From positions 266,590,572-266,654,571 of the forward strand of contig NC_079147.1 in the NCBI RefSeq assembly GCF_945859685.1: a stretch of DNA of 64,000 nt. The letters are read 5' to 3'. This DNA comes from Eupeodes corollae (Eukaryota > Arthropoda > Insecta > Diptera > Syrphidae). The position numbers and the translations under genes were made by a program. The notes beneath the pieces were generated by a model. It did no database searches. It was given only the letters and a program-made list of their open reading frames with translations, and was not told where the DNA came from. This document shows positions 25,058 to 36,222 of the stretch, in pieces; position 1 is the first letter of the stretch; every line of letters begins with the position of its first letter.

Positions 25058-25192
25058 CGTTTCTTCTTGCCGCTCAGAACATTACTAAAAATTAAAACAG
25101 GTTCGTTTCGCCGCTCGCTCATTGCGTGGTCGATTCTATGTGATTTTATATGTTTTATATTTTTTTTCCGCTCAGCTGCTCAGCCTGGCCTA

Positions 25193-25637
25193 AGAGTAAT
25201 TTTGCCGAATGAATAACGCTTTTGTGGTTTGAATATTGGACATATAATGAAGAAGTGGAGACTATCTTATTTTGATTTAAAATTACACAATGTTTAAAAT
25301 TGGTACAAACTTCCATTCTAAAGGTTAACCTGAGTATTAGAGATATTTATTCACAGCTTCGAGAATCCTCAAAATATTGTCTGCCACCCGTTCAATTCTC
25401 AAACCTTTGCTTTTAGTTCGTACCGAATTAATTTATTAATTCATTTTTTCGTATAACGAAGTATAAGTTGTTTTTAAAATGGTTCATGTTATTTAACCCA
25501 ACATCTGATTCCTCTTCACAAGCATTTGCTAGACTGCCATCCTGTAAACCACCAGTCCTTGTTTCCTTTTTTTTTTGCAAAAGTCTTGTGTTTAAAAATT
25601 TCTAACGGTTTTGTAATCAGCTTGAAATTTCAACGTA
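25193..25637. other. No gene seen
   Basis: AT-rich spacer between the Harbinger element and a Helentron-like repeat. Confidence 0.4.
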
Positions 25638-26640
25638 TTAACTTTCCATAGGAAGTTATTGTAATGGTTCCGATTTGTCAAATTGAAAATTTTAAAATTT
25701 CTCGAAGTTTCGAGGTCCCTAGAGTCGAAATAAAAGATTTTTAGAAAGATGTCTGTGCGGACGTGTGTACGTTCTCGACGTTTTTTTCGTTGTCAATAGC
25801 TCAAGAACCAGAAGAGATATCGACTTCAAATACATTTTGTTATACAGATTATAATAAAAAAAGATGCGGAAAGGGGTCTCAAGAAAATTGAGTGGGTATT
25901 TTTTTTACCAAAGCAGTTTAAAAAAAGGTGAAAATGTTGGTTAAATCTAAATATCTCAGAACCATTGACGCTAGAGACTTGAATTAAATTTTATATTTTA
26001 TGATACTTTGTGATACCAAACCAACTTATTTTAAAAAAGTTTTACGAATAAAAAATGATTTCATCTGCAAAACAATTGAGTGCAACGAAAAATAATGTTT
26101 TTAACGTCTGGTGAAATTTTGAGAAAAATCAAACTGACAATTTTTTTTATAAAAAAACCTAATAAAAAAAACATTACTCAAAGTTGGTAAAAATTGAATT
26201 TCGACTCAAATATCTTTTCAAAATTTGAGATTACGGCTTCCAATTATTTTTTACTTATAAGAAATATTGTTTAAGCTATTCGATAAAATTTTGAGAAACA
26301 TCGAATTGACAGTTTTTCTTACAAAAAATAAATATTTTTAACAAAAGTTGGTAAAAATTGACTTTCGACAGAAATATCTTTTCAAACATTTGAGATTATG
26401 ACTTGCAACTAAATTTTACTCATAAAAAATATTGTTTTCAACATTCGGAAATTTTTTTTAGAAAAATTGAATTGACAGTTTTTTTTTTTTTTAAATTTAA
26501 ACCTAAAAAAACAATTCTAAAACTTGTTAAAAATGTACTTTCGAATCAAAAAAATTTTCAAAAATTAAAAAATATTATCTACAAACTTTTTTTATTTCAT
26601 AGAAAATTTAGTTTTCGATATAGTATTTCAGGCGTTTCTC
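25638..26640 (+). mobile_element. HINE (DINE-1/Helentron-like) repeat, copy A, 3-prime truncated
   Basis: Begins with the family's 5-prime hairpin aactttccataggaagtt, followed by the shared leader (tcaaggtccctagagtcg, agctcaagaaccagaagaga). About three tandem units of 165-178 bp follow, each marked by (t)tgacagtttttt and aaatatcttttcaaa. The terminal block gggaagttatcagtgtgggt of full copies is missing. There is no coding capacity. Confidence 0.7.
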
Positions 26641-26689
26641 CATGTAAGATTTAATAAACTTTGTGCACTATTGACTTTCTCACATAGTT

Positions 26690-27720
26690 TGTTTCTGTAA
26701 TCAAATGATCTTCTTTGCTGTTATTCCGGCAACTTAATGTTCTACCGAAGATCATTATTTTGGATTTATCAGTGTTTATATTAAGTGTGAATTTCATGTA
26801 GTATGCCGATAATTGGTTAATCATCAATTACAATCCTTCGTACAAAAGTACGTTAACAGTTGTGTTGGCAAATCTTAATCCTACAGGGAAATCATCTGCA
26901 ATGTCCTTTATAAACAAAGAGAACTTAAAAGTCCTAAGCGAACACCCTTGGTTTACTATTTTCCGAAAAGTCTTCTTCATCCTTACCAGCTGCTTTTATG
27001 CCTATTTACATTTCTGATATAAGTTTCATAAATTTTGTAGACATTTCGATCAGTGACTTCTTATAAACACCTGCATTTTTGATGACTAGGACAAAAGCAG
27101 TTTTTGGCACTTGGTTTAACAACTTCTTGGTTCCTCACTTAAATTGCCTTGACTAAGATGAAAGTGTAAAAATTTGATCAATCGTTAAAAAAATGTCTAA
27201 ACCCTGCTTGTAATTCAAATTAAGTATTAATTCTTTCGACTCATTTTTTCAAGCCTGTCGTCCACGTCCACCAGTAAATCAAATTCGTCTATAGTTTTCA
27301 ACAGCCTCTAGAGAGCCTTTTTTGTATATAAGAAATATGACCAATTTTTTAAATAAAAAGGGGATTATCGGAATTCGAAAAGATCTTATTGAAGAGGGTT
27401 TTTAAAGGATTGAAAAACGGAAGTGTTGCATTTCTTAAAAAAGTCGTAATGAATAATGTACTTTTGTAATTTGCATATCAACACCTAACGTTTGATCGAT
27501 TACAAAAAGTTAAGTTGCATTGAAAAAAAGTCTAGATTTATATTTAGTTCTGTTTATCTCTTTCGCAATACCCCAGAAGTCTTTAGACCTAGTTTAATTG
27601 AGTTTTCATTTTCTTGATTGCTTCTTTTCCAAACATTGCTTCTAATAACGCCCATTCACTCCATTTTACTAGGGACTTAATCGCGGGTTATTTTATGATC
27701 GCCTTGCATGTATTGCTGTG
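26690..27720 (-). mobile_element. LINE family A, degraded copy 3
   Basis: Minus strand. From about 27600: FWGIAKEINRTKYKS, then LFNKIF..RIIPFYLKNWS, YTKKGSLEAVENYRRI, STIDQIFTLSSLVKAILSEE, NQGCSLRTFKFSLFIKDIAD, FPVGLRFANTTVNVLLYEG and INQLSAYYMKFTLNINTDKS, then KIMIFG near 26740. The order matches RT fingers, palm and the motif C region of family A. The catalytic DD is lost and many stops and frameshifts are present. Confidence 0.7.
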
Positions 27721-28700
27721 TTTTTAATTGAAAGGTCATTGTTTAACAAATGTTGCATCCTTTCTCCAGCACAGTCGTTGTAAAAGTTGAAGATTTATTT
27801 TATTTCTCGCGTTACTGACTCACTTGTAAAATAAAGAACAATAGACATATGATCTGAATAAGTCTTATTTTTCATATATTTTTGCGGACATTTTCTTTTT
27901 TAATTAAATTATAAAGTTAAATTTGTAGACCACAAAAAAAAACTAATAAATATTTTGATGCCCAAAACCGTAGTGTAATGTTTTGTTCAAAGAATAAGAA
28001 TTGGACTATTTTGTATTTGATCTTTAGTTCAAAGAATAAGCGTGATCACAATAAAAACACAAAGCAACCAGAATTTTAAAAATGAGAAGTGTTGGATAAA
28101 AATGTTAGCACACACCTTTACAAAATCTCAAAAATATAGCCAAGAAGTCATAGAAATCTCGCACAACAAAGCCAGCAAAAAACTGTAAGGATTTCTGTTT
28201 TAAAATTTGTATTCAAAACTCTGGTGAAACAAAATGAAGAATATTTCCATTTTTATAGAAATTTAAACAGAATTTTGGTCTTATAAAATTGTATGAAAGA
28301 AAACATACGAAATCTCGGTTATATAGAGTTTAGTAACCAAATGAATGTGTCTTTCATTCTTGAAAGAACAACAAAAGGACATTTCAAAGCAATCCTTGTA
28401 ACAAAACCGTAAGAGCTCAAACAATCCTTGGTGAAATAACCAAGTTTTTTACAGTTTATTTTTGTGACTAATTTTAAATTGTTGCTTTTTGTAAAGTCAA
28501 TTTCTAATCGATTTCTTCTATAACTAGATTCGATTATGCAAAAATGGTTCTCATCGTTCAAAATTTTCCACACTAAAGTCTTCAAAATCAATAAGTATAC
28601 CCTTTTACGGAAATGTTTATTAAGATCATAATATAACAAATTACAAAAAGAAAATCAAAACAAATCTATAAGTTTCCTTGGCGCGTATAAATTTCCAACC
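27721..28700. other. AT-rich DNA, no gene seen
   Basis: A 106-codon minus frame (28319-28639) starts from a methionine but matches nothing I recognise. Its composition is that expected of AT-rich DNA. Confidence 0.3.
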
Positions 28701-31545
28701 ATGGGAACTTCATAATTTTACATCGATCGTCGCATATTTTGGCCTGCCCGTGAACTCTATTGCACACATAGAGAGATAGGTAGACCTCCAATCAATGATG
28801 TCCATCGAAAGCACCTTCATCACCTTTGATACGATGCTGGCCGTGCTCTATAACCTGACACTGTGCAAGAAATATTCAAAAGGCTATGTATATTTTCTTC
28901 GTCGCCTGATGATCTCTGAGGGCATCAATAGATCACATCGATCAAATCCGATCAATGTTTCACGCCGGCATCGAAACACACTAGCCGCCCTGACCATAAT
29001 CAGCCAAATCGAAAGGCTAGTCCGCTGCGGTCACAGCGATAGTTATGTGCATTATGTATACCTATTCGAAACATACACATATCGCGAGGTTGGCGGTCAG
29101 GAGGCCGAATGATGGATTCCGTCACTGCCAATTGGCAGCTCAATCGGTCCAAGCATGTTGGTTTGGACATTGTTGGGTTTTTGTTACTAAAGTTTCAAAG
29201 ATGATGCGATCGAAGAGTTCGATCCGGACCGGAGATGAAAGTCGCAATTTCACAATTTAAGATTTGCACGGCCAATCAGCAGGTCACACACATCATACAC
29301 AAATAAGTGTCCAGAAACATCAGAGAGCGAGGTTTCAAAAGGTTTCATAGAGCTTGTTGTTGTTTTTTTTTATTTTCAAAGATTTCCTTATGATTTGTTT
29401 TGTGGATTTTCCTGGGTAATTTGCAATCGCCTAGATTTGTGTATAATATTAGTGATGAGATCGATAGGAAACCAAAAATAAAAAGAAAAGTCCGATGATT
29501 GAATGGGTTATGTGAATAATTGGCCTTGATGGGAACGTTCGTTGGTTGAAAGGTGCTATAACACGACACGAATAATGCTCTTTGTGATTTTCAAAAAGAA
29601 ACCAACAAGACAATGTGAAATCGACTATTAAATGTGATGGAATAGTTTTTGAATCTTTCCCAGAGTTAAACTTGATCAGCATGACAACAATACTTAGTCA
29701 CATCCCTTGTATAACTTGAAGTTCGGTTTAGATCCGATGTTATAAAAACTTCTGTTGGATTGGGATCAATTTTTAATCTGAATCTGTGTTACTGTTTTCC
29801 AGTCATTTAATTTAATTTGTTGAACATTTTTTTGGTACACAAACATTTCTTAGCCTATAAATTATTTTTGAGCAAATTTTGAGTTTACACTACCACATTT
29901 GTCAAACTACACCCAAAATATAAATTTCTGTCGTTAAGCTGTTCGAAAATTCGCTGAAACTTTCTTTCTTGACACATTTGTAAACCCTTAAAAGTTATGT
30001 CCTTATACTTACATCTTTTCACCCCATATCTGACAGCAACACACTATACGAGTATATTCATAGTTATTGTATTCAGTGCTCTTAAGTTCACCTTGTATTT
30101 ATTTTCGATAAGATATCTAAAGCACTATACTAATAACAAATAATTTATAACAATCATTTGTTGTTGTTAGGTTCAAGTTCATTCCATGGTGATGCAGCAC
30201 TGCAGAAATGTATATAGAACCTCAGAACGTTAATCAAATGTTCAGTTCAAAAGTCCAAATCAACTCAATAATTTCACGAACCTTAGAGATCATCACAAAT
30301 TTGTTACTGTCCTCGATTGAAATCAGTTATCCCAACAAGGAGATCTTGTTCTGAGGACGTAGCTCATGTTTCATTCTAAAAAACTACCCATAACAAATGC
30401 CTAGGGAGCAGATCGTTTTGGCTTTACCACCTCGTCGCATCGTCTTCGTCGTCGTCGTAGTCATCGCTCGTCGTCTTAACTCTGATCGCGTTGATCTGTT
30501 GGGGGGCAACAAAGCTTATGTTTATACTCGTGTTCCAGACCAACCAGCGCGACGACTGCAACGCGACGCGACGAGCTATGTAACTCTCCGAAGAAATTAC
30601 ACCGAAAGAAGGTGAATTGTGTGAATGCCATCGCGAGAGAGATGATCGTGAAGAACGAAGAACGGCCAAAATGAAAACAAAACGACAACCAGATCGGTTC
30701 GTTCTTCCGTTCCGTTCGTTCGTCTGTCCGTCCTTTTGCATTTGAGCGTCCGACTGTTTGTCGACCGTGATTCAAGAGTCAACAAGCCTAGTGAACACCA
30801 TCCAATCCAAATGAGAGGGCAGCATTCTCTGGGCAGGGTCAGGATGTCATCGACAAGCCGAAGTGTGGGCACAAATCACACACACTTTACCGCACCATAT
30901 ATATAAATCTGTAGGTAAACCAATTCCCATCCTCGCAGTCGTTCTCGTTTGAGAATTCAAAACTAAACGTTTAACGCAAGTCCAAAGAGTGAATATTGAA
31001 AACGGCTGGCCGGCGCAGAGAACCAACTTCGACTTCGACATCGACTGTGACAACGACAACGATCGCACACTGATGATGGCAATGTTGCATAGTGTGGAAG
31101 TGTGCACACTATTCGACTCGAATGTAACCCTTTTCTTCATTCAGTCAGATGGGAATGTCGAATTCAGCTTAAATTCACAGCAGGACACCTTGATCCTGGC
31201 CATTAATGATGTCTAGCAGCACGAGTGAGAAATTCCCCCGTGTGGCGAAATCGAGACAAAAATTATGCTTACATTCTGGACTATTTGTGTTGGGATATGC
31301 GGACGCGAAAGTTGTTTTGTTTTTAGTTGGTGAGGAAATATGTAGGCATTTTAAATTCTCATATTGCTGGGAAATTTTTTGATTAGACCTCAGAGTTTCT
31401 ATTTTGAGTAAGAAATTATTTATTTTGTCCTCGAATGATAATTTTTATTGAAGTTGTCAAATTTATCAGCAAGAGTTGAGACTTGGTTACAATAGCTGAA
31501 CAAAACATTTACATTTTAATTAAAAGCGAGGATCTTCAAACGTTA
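28701..31545. other. Balanced-composition islands, no gene proven
   Basis: 28750-29300 and 30380-31260 are richer in GC and have few poly-A/T runs. In the second, TATAAA at 30902-30907 lies about 35 bp before ctcgcagtcg, a weak initiator match, and an AC/GA-rich stretch follows. This could be a promoter and 5-prime UTR of an unrecognised transcript. The open frames at 30397-30615 (plus) and 30424-30775 (minus) are low complexity and I do not call them. 29300-30380 is AT-rich with nothing seen. Confidence 0.3.
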
Positions 31546-31720
31546 TGCTGATTTGAACGCGAGAATCGGTCTTGAGTCAGGAGCAATGAAGGAACTACAG
31601 GGAATTTTGCGGAAATCGAAAGATACCATTTGCAATGCCAGAGGAAGGAAACTGTTAGAATTATGCGATTCATTTGGACTTCGTATTCAAAATGGAACCA
31701 GTTTGAGTGATTCTGCCCAT

Positions 31721-33718
31721 CTAGGTGGGCAAAATTTAACTTTCGAAATGATTTTTTTCCGATTTGTTGATTTTCTATGGGATAAATAATTAGCCTTTTA
31801 CATTTCAATATACATATAAATCAAAAAAAGAAGCAAAACTTCATTTCTCGTTACAAGTGCAATTGATCTGTTTGTCTTTATTGCACTGTTTAACTGGTAA
31901 GTGATTTGTTTAAAGAAAATTTCAAAGTACATTATTTAAGATAGACTCTTTCTTTATTATATCGCAGAATGTATGTCGTAGTAAGGCCATACTCATTACG
32001 AACGTTACCCTATAAGGTAATAGGAAAGAATTAAAAAATTGCGAAAGTTTACGAATAATTAAGACTTGTCCGTTTTAAACAATGGCTAGTGAAATAACAT
32101 ATCGATCAATTTTTGATGTTTGGTATACAGTCTCAAGCTCTAATAAATTTAATGCAATTAGAAGTCAAATTTTACGAGAGTGTGGTGATGTTATTTTACC
32201 TAATGCAGCACGTCAAGAGATAACCATAAAAATAAGAGGTTTGTGTCAAAAAATTGGTGTAAAATGGGACAAAGTCGGCAGTCACCACAGGCGGTTTTTG
32301 CAGTTTAATAGTTTATGGCTTCAAAATTTTCTTCAATTCTCTTACATTGTGACTGAAGCGATTCCAAGTACCTCTCAAAATAGTGAAAATAAAAAGACAG
32401 GAACACCACACAAAGATTTGAATTCATGTTGTTATTGGTCTTAGAGATATAAGGTTAATGATCTTATCAAAAACAGAAGTGGAGAAGAACGGTCGTTGGC
32501 CACCGAAATAAAATTAAGAAGCGAGGGTAAAAAATATTTGGCTTCAATTGTGAGAAAATTTTCTACTGCTTCTCCTCAAAGAGGTACAAATTTTAAAAAA
32601 GCACATGAGTCTAAATTCCAGAAGCCGGCAAAATTATATGCAAATCAGGCACTTGCACTTATATTTGCGTCAGCAAGCCTGAGCACAACATTTCAAATTC
32701 TAACCAGCTTACAATAAAGTTCAGGATGTCAAAAAATTATGTTATCCCTCTGGTATTGTTATAAGAGAACTAGCAGTCGAAATAAACCTTCAATCACTAC
32801 TCGACCACACTTAATTCGTCTTTGTAAAGTTCAACAGGAAGTTTTTCAACTTTGAACTAAGCGCAAGACTCAGCTATAAAAACTATCATAAAGTCTTAAT
32901 GTGATGGAGCTGAACAATCTAAGTATCGACAAAAAATTTCTGAAGAGCAAAACACGGATGAAAGCTTATTCAGCATATCAATGGTTCCCATACAAATGTA
33001 CTGTGGCGATGACGATCTAAAAAATATAATTTGGCAAAACCCTTCATCATCTTTGACTAAATATTGTTGTCCTTTTAAATTTATATTTGCTAAGGAATCA
33101 GCTGATGTAAAACTAGAGAAGTAACGTTTATTAAAAAAACAAATTGCAGATCTCTCTCTTTAATACAGAAGTATCTGTAGAATGTGTAATGATATTGTGC
33201 ATTATTGACGGAAAAGTCTACAAAGCTGTTTCATCTTGTGCTTTCGCACAAAGATGCTATTTGTGTTTAGCAAGGCCTTAAAGCATTGCATAAAAGCCCG
33301 TGAATACCAACTTCCGCTCTTTTGGACTATTCTCACTTTATTCGTGGATAGGATTTTTCGAATGTTTGCTCCACATTTCTTACAGATTAGAAATTAAAAA
33401 ATTTCAAGTGCGTGATAAACTTGTGCAGGACAGGTTTAGAAGGGAGTTGGGCCTACTAATCGATATGCCCAAATAGCAAACCGACTACACGAACGATGGC
33501 ATCACGGCTCGTAAATTTTGTAGGAATGCTGAAATATCTTCCAAGATAACTGGTGTCAGTTAAGAGCTTATCTAGCCGTTTCATATTATACTAGAGAGCC
33601 TGAACTGTGGCTTAATTTTAAAATGAACAGTTTGTTCTCTATTATTTGTTGAAAAAGATTATGATCGTAAAAGATGTTTTCCATATTTTTATTACGCCAA
33701 ATAATTTTGCCCACCTAG
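31721..33718 (+). mobile_element. 2.0-kb TIR DNA transposon, family not named, RAG1/Transib-like hints
   Basis: Terminal inverted repeats GTGGGCAAAATT / AATTTTGCCCAC are flanked on both sides by CTAG (31721-31724 and 33715-33718). Deleting the element with one CTAG restores the LINE reading frame, so both ends are secure. Inside, a decayed ORF runs 32082-33600: NKFNAIRSQILRECGDVILP, RQEITIKIRGLCQKIGVKWD, a basic region, AVEINLQSLLDHT, CDGAEQSKYRQK, TDESLFSISMVPIQM, NIIWQNPSSS and CIIDGKVYKAVSS. After those come CYLCLARP, LLHISYRLEIKKFQVRD and GITARKFCRNAEISSKITGV. At least eight stops or frameshifts. Confidence 0.75.
32082..33600 (+). pseudogene. Transposase-like ORF of the TIR element
   Basis: The layout is an N-terminal DNA-binding-type segment (KIRGLCQKIGVKWDKVG), then CDGAEQSKYRQK with an invariant-looking D, then a CYLC knuckle after IIDGKV. 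A block with LSYRLEIK..QVRD, LG..ID.P and GNTARKF-like GITARKF comes last. This order recalls the RAG1/Transib catalytic core, and I know insect genomes contain multi-copy proteins of this form. The C-terminal glutamate region is truncated at 33600. The assignment is inference and the TIRs do not match the CACWRTG start of canonical Transib elements. Confidence 0.5.
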
Positions 33719-35229
33719 ATTGCTCAAATCGCACACTGTGCATCCTTGAAAAATGTCCGAATTCCCAAGGATTATTAAGAAAAAACTAATTAGAGGCCAA
33801 CTCTCAATTTAAGGAGCTTTGTAAAAACAAAAAGAAGAATTATGAAGAACAGTAGGCATCTAAACTGGCCACCTGCAAAACTGCCACCGATTTTTGGAAA
33901 CTTGCGTGGGAATTGAATAGTAAACAATTCGCAGTGCAAAAAAATTATGCGCAAACATTCTATCCACTCATTTCAAAGAATTATTGAATCCAAGCAGCAT
34001 ACAAACGAATTAGCACTATACGCTACCTGGATTCAACAACGAAATCCTAGATACGGAAACTAACCTTCAAGAAGTGGAATTAACTCTAGGATCTCTTAAA
34101 GATAGAAATGCCTAGGGTGCAAATGAGTTGAGTTCTATAAATACGGAACAGTGATGTTAAAAGAACGTCTGGTAATACTTATTAAAGGAGTATTTGAAGA
34201 GAATATTTCCGTTAATAAATTTCGAGACGCTGTAATATTCCCGATACACAAAAAGGATCCTTGTTGGATGTGGAAAACTATCGAGGAATTTCTTTTTTCT
34301 CAATGCAACTTATAAGATTTTTTCAACCCTGTTGCAGAAGAGAACGTTTATTGCAGATCACCAGAACTGGTTGAAAGAGGCTCAAGTGGGTTCTACAATA
34401 GATAACAATTTCATTCTCAGGAGTCTATCTAAAAGCTTTATTAAGCGAGAAGAAAATTGTATGTACCTATTCTTTATTGACTTGAAAGCAGCATTCGACT
34501 GAATCAACCGAGGTGCTTTATTCTACTATGGTCTGGGCTTGTCTCTGAAGTTCGGACGCATTATCGAAGAGCTGTATAAAGGAACACAGGCTTCAGTGTG
34601 GAACAGAGCTGAGCTTTCTGATTCACAACCACCTCGCGAGTAAGACAGGGGTGAACATTGAGTCTCATCTTGTGTTCGCTCTTCATAGATAACCTTGTAG
34701 ATTGCCTTCCAGGTGGGGTTGATTTAGCAGGATTTCGTAGAAAGGCATTATTGTTTGCTGATGATCTAGTAACTTTTGCGTATTCCCCAAAAACACTACA
34801 ACTTATGATAAATAGAGTATACCACTACTGCTTTCTTGGAACCTTACATTCAATACTCAAAAATCTAAGGTGATAATATTTAACAAGGGTGTTTTTCATG
34901 CAATGCATCAAATGAAAAGTGGAATTTCAACGGAGAATATATATAATGTGTTAACAAATAAAAATACCTAAGAAGAATTTTTCAAAGAAACCTTAATTTG
35001 GAGAAACATTTTTGCGAGAAACTACAAAAGCTAAAAACTGCAATTAATATTTCATATAAAAGATGCTTTATGAACGAAAACATAGCTCACAGTAGTAAAT
35101 ATAAGGTATTTGACGCAGTTTCAGAGAAAATCTTAACACTTTATGTGAAGAGAATATATCGTAAAAATATTCCAAATTACGTGATTATGCTGGAAACCGG
35201 ACTATCACCTCTATTTATAAAAACCCTAA

Positions 35230-35592
35230 GGTTGGTTTCATACTGCATGGTATGAAACCTAACGGCGACATTTTCTTAGAGGGAAGTGCATATACGCTTT
35301 CATATTATACGGGCAAGGAAAAATGCCAGCGCCGCGCCGTGTAGCAAGCTTCTACTGCAGATTGATTGACGTGACGAATTGCATGTTTTCACATCATACG
35401 ATTTTATTCGTGCGCCAGAGTTCGATCAGTCACTTCAAGACATGATTACTTGAGATACTGAGCACAGGAACCCTGCATATATCGTGTTTAACCGTACGGT
35501 TAAAACCGTATAACGTGTTATTAGCCATTGATTCGGTTTATGCCGTATGGTTTTTTGCCGTACGGTCAAAACCGTGTAGTGTAAAACGAGCC
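35230..35592. mobile_element. 363-bp MITE with TAA target duplication
   Basis: Flanked by TAA at 35227-35229 and 35593-35595. The ends are ggttggtttcatactgcatg on the left and, inverted, ggctcgttttacactacacg on the right. The left end also folds on itself (ggtttcatac..gtatgaaacc). Internally ccgtacgg recurs (35500, 35560). There is no coding. Removing the element with one TAA restores LINE frame IKTL-KMQADY. The three-base TWA duplication and end sequence point to a PIF/Harbinger-type MITE. Confidence 0.8.
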
Positions 35593-36222
35593 TAAAGATG
35601 CAAGCGGATTATCTCCTGCACGTTTTAAGTATGAATGAATACCGACTTGTTAGAAAACTAGTAGTAAAAGCTGTAATAGACCAACATCACTGGTACAGTG
35701 AGTGGTGGAGTCTCGCAGAAGGATGAAATTTAAATTTAATTTTAAATGTGGAAGATGTATCGCACTGTAAAGCTCTTATGTAAAAGGTTATAGCAGCGGT
35801 AGATGAGAAGTGTAGAGCAGAATATGCAGCTGAAGCAGTTGGGTCCTTATTCAGAACAATTTACAGTAAGTTTAACCATAATATCGCAGAAAAGAACTAC
35901 TTCTATGATGCAAATAATGTAAACGTAACTATTACAATGGTCAAGTTAAGAACTTCATACTGCACAGACCCGATTTACTGCTAGAGTGTACTATTTGCAA
36001 TTTAGCAGAAAGAGAGAACATCATATGTAGATTTCGTCGAAATGTGTCCAACTTTAAGGGAAACTAGTTGCAATATTCTTGGAAGTGACTTTTTATCAGA
36101 TGAACATGTTCTTGAAGAATGCTGAATGAGATGCATGTCTCTGTCAAGCTCTATAACTATTGCAAAGTTGCTTTACGCTACAGAACCAGAATTATCAATG
36201 AAGACTTCTGACGCTTTAAATT

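Larger units (their letters stand above)
23270..25192. mobile_element. PIF/Harbinger transposon with two oppositely oriented genes
   Basis: Bounded by imperfect inverted ends: aggcctcggccacgcagtaa near 23270 on the left, and cattgcgtggtc (25120) plus ccgctcagctgctcag (25168) on the right. The motif gccgctcag recurs at 25061, 25107 and 25168 and, inverted (ctgagcggc), at 23293. Inside are a PIF/Harbinger DDE transposase (plus strand, two exons) and a MADF-BESS protein (minus strand, two exons). Their exons alternate along the DNA. All coding parts carry stops or frameshifts, so the element is inactive. I could not identify a clean three-base target duplication. Confidence 0.8.
31540..36222 (+). 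mobile_element. LINE family A, copy 2, carrying two nested insertions
   Basis: Endonuclease domain piece ADLNARIGLESG..KSKDT and CNARGRKLLELCDSFGLRI at 31546-31720. It is interrupted by a TIR transposon (31721-33718) and resumes in frame (HL-DCSNRTLCILEKCP). Further along: ILDTETNLQEVELTLGSLKD (34050) and ENYRGISF (34275). Motif A is LFFIDLKAAFD followed by a stop (34470). Then FIDNLVDCLPGG, motif C LLFADDLVTFAYSPKTLQLM (34745, both aspartates kept), KRCFMNENIAHSSKYKVFDA and ETGLSPLFIKTL. A MITE (35230-35592) follows, then KMQADYLLHVLSMNEYR and, near 36030, VDFVEMCPTLRETSC. It ends near the poly-T at 36222. Multiple stops make it defective. Confidence 0.85.

Noticed and set aside
28319..28639. 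106-codon minus frame
   Set aside because: No recognisable domain, AT-driven composition and no support from neighbours.
30424..30775. Overlapping 90-105 codon frames on the minus strand
   Set aside because: Several frames are open at once because of simple-sequence composition (NGRTNR, TDRRTNG), which is typical of repeats rather than protein.
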